This document shows, one piece after another, positions 60,701 to 63,700 of a stretch of DNA of 64,000 bases (within the stretch, counting starts at the first letter, position 1; each line of letters begins with the position of its first letter). The position numbers and the translations under genes were made by a program. Source of the DNA: Oceanipulchritudo coccoides (GTDB taxonomy: Bacteria; Verrucomicrobiota; Verrucomicrobiia; Opitutales; Oceanipulchritudinaceae); NCBI RefSeq assembly GCF_010500615.1, contig NZ_JAAGNX010000002.1:1097478-1161477 (forward strand). The letters are read 5' to 3'. Under the pieces are notes generated by a model, which worked only from the letters and a program-made list of their open reading frames with translations, was not told the DNA's origin and did no database searches.

Positions 60701-63700
60701 GTACTGATTATTGATGCGGATGGCGTTGCCGCGGATTTTGAAATCAGTCTTGAGATTGGCGATGACCTGAGCGGAGACATCTCCAATTCGGGTGCCGATA
60801 TCTATGCCCGCCTGATCATGAACACAACCGGGACGCTGAAGAGCGTTGAAATCCCGAAGACCTTCTATGACAATTTGCCGGATTCCGTCCTTAACAGGCT
60901 GGAAACGCTGGCCGGTGATGCAGACCAGTTTGATACGGACGGGAATGATATCATTTCAGAGGCTGAGATTAACGACCAGTTGGTCAACGGAGAGAAACTG
61001 TATTACACAGTTGGTGCAGAGGCCCCAAGTCTGAGGGATCTATTTGACGACCCGAACGCACCGGATACACCGCTGGCCCCTGCAGGCTTCTATATTGCTG
61101 TCGGATTCAGCGCCCAGCTGCGTTTTGCCGATGTCTTCGACCTCTCTGGCAAATTTGGAATCCTCATTACGGATAACTCATTTGAGCTACTGATTGGGGC
61201 AAGCATCACGATCGGTCCGTTGGGCACAGCTGGCGTTTCCGGATCCCTGCGCATTGACCCGACCGGTATTGTCGGACGCGTACAGATCAAACTGGATGTC
61301 GGAATCGGTGGAAGCACGGGGCTTTCCATTACGGGAGATGCTCTCTTTGAGATCAACACGACCGACAATTCCGCAGAAGAGACCCTGAATGTCTTTGGAT
61401 TTGCTGAAGGCGGCGGGCTTGTCCTCGAGACGGTCACCATTGAAGAAGGTGTCCTCATCCGGATTGAAGGAACCATTTCCTTTGTCGGCTTCCTCGAGGC
61501 CAGCGCATCGCTGACAATCAGTTTCCGGGGCGATGAATTCTATCTGGGTGGCACAGCAACCATTTCCATTGGTAGCCTGCTTAACACGACTATTTCCTTG
61601 GATGTCCTGATTACACCGGATGGCATCACCCTTGATGCAGCGGTGACGATCAATGCCAACATCCTTGAAATTATCCGAATCGAGGCTTCCGGGCGACTGA
61701 TCATCAACACATCCAGTTCACAGGTCACAATCGTCAGGGACAACATCAGCAAGACCTATGCTGCGAAGACCTTCCTCCTCGACCTGCATGGCGAGGTCTC
61801 GATCCTTGAGGTGCTGACCTTTACCGCTGACTTCAAAATCCAAGTTGGTGGCGGAACATTCAGTCATGATGTCGCAAACGCGAAGGCTCGCTTGCCGGCG
61901 GGTTCCGATACCATGCTCAGGCCGGGCCAATGGGCCGTCAGCTTTGCCGCCAATATTGATTTCTTCGGAATCATCACCCTCGGTGCCGACGGCTGGTTCA
62001 ACAGCAAGGGCCACTTTGGTGTCTACCTTGGCGGACGCATTGTTATCGGCACGGAATCCTTCGGTATCATTGGCACGTTTAATATCCATGCCGGATACGA
62101 CGGGATTGATTTCACCATCGGCGGTGGCGCTTCGGCCCGCCTCGTTCTCTTCGGCTGGAGCCTGGCAAGTGTGAGCGTGGCCTTTGATTACTCCTCCTTG
62201 ACTGGACTGTTGACCATTACCGGACGCATCACGCTTGATTTCTGGCTCTTCAGCGTGGATGTCTCCGCGACCTTTACAATCGGCCTCTTCAAGATTCCTC
62301 CACCGGTGTTCCTCGCTGGTAGTAGCTCCAACGATACCTTGCTCAATGGCGATGCGGTTGATTCCGACGGAAAGCTCTATCTCAACATGGGCGACCGAGC
62401 CCAATACAGGAACATTGAAGAATCCAATCCTGACGAAACCTTCATCATCAAGCATGTCAGCGGCACGGCCGGTAATGAAGTTGTCGAAGTCGTATCCTTT
62501 GGCCGCACCCAGCAGTTCAGCGGTGTCAGTGAAATCATTGTGAATGATGCCGGAGCCGGCAGTGACATGATCATCGTCAAGGATGGTGTTCTTTCCTCTG
62601 TCGACCTGAATGGTGGAAGCGGGGATGATGTCATCATCGTCGAATCGGCCCGCGGCACAGGCAACCGCATCGATGGCGGAACAGGTGATGACTATATCGA
62701 GGTCGCCGGGCGAGTCACCGTGCCGTTCACCATCATCGGTGGGCCAATGAGTGGCTCTGGAACAGATGAAGACTTTATTATCGGTGGATCCGGTAACGAC
62801 ACCATCTATGGCGGCTTCGGTCCGGATACCATTTATGGCAAGGGCGGAATTGACACAATCCACGGCAATGATGGACCGGATTCGATTTTTGGCGGCACCG
62901 GCAACGACAATATCTACGGCAATAACGGTGCGGATTCCATTTTCTGGAATGTGGGTGACGGACTGGATGTCACAGACGGCGGATTGAACCGGGATACATT
63001 CCTGATCACCCGTGGTTCCGGCTCGGATATCGGTGTCCTTTCCTCTCCAGCTGCCGGCCAGATCTCCTTTGCATGGGCCGGTGAAGGCTCGACGATGGAT
63101 GCCAACAGCATTGAGTCCCTTGATATCGATCTTGGTGACGGGGCAGACAGCCTGATCATCAACAACCTCGATGGTTCCGGTGTGACTGAGTACACAATTG
63201 ATCTCGGACGCCTCCCGACCATCAAGGATTCCGACGGTAACCAGCTCTACAGCGCCGGCGATGGCGATGATGACCACCTCGAATTCTACGGCAGCGCTTC
63301 CGAAGACAACTTCACGATTTCCACCAGTGTTGATGAGGTGACCAGTACCGATCAGATCGACTTGGTCCGCCAGGGCGCTTACTCCGCGACAATCCTGGGT
63401 GGTGTCTGGACCGAGAATGATGACTTGGTCATACACGCTGAAGCGGGTGGGGGATCAATCAACGCATCCGGCGTCTCCAAGAAGCTCATGAAGATGACTT
63501 TCAATGGCGGATCCGGTGAAGACGTCATCATTGGCACACCTTACAATGACCACATCAACTCCGGTACCGGCAGCGATACCGTGACGGGTGGCTATGGCAT
63601 CGATGTATTCACCGACACCAGTACTTCCTCCAGCGATATTGATACCCTGGTTGAAACCTTGAGCGGGGACATGACCCTGCTGAACAATTACTTTGTCCAT

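Noticed and set aside
61718-63436. A 572-codon open frame on the minus strand inside the giant gene, and many shorter antisense frames between 37 and 64 kb
   Set aside because: They are mirror images of the strongly biased, repeat-rich coding strand. Their translations repeat with the same period as the sense repeats and show no recognisable domain, while the sense frame is continuous and family-supported.
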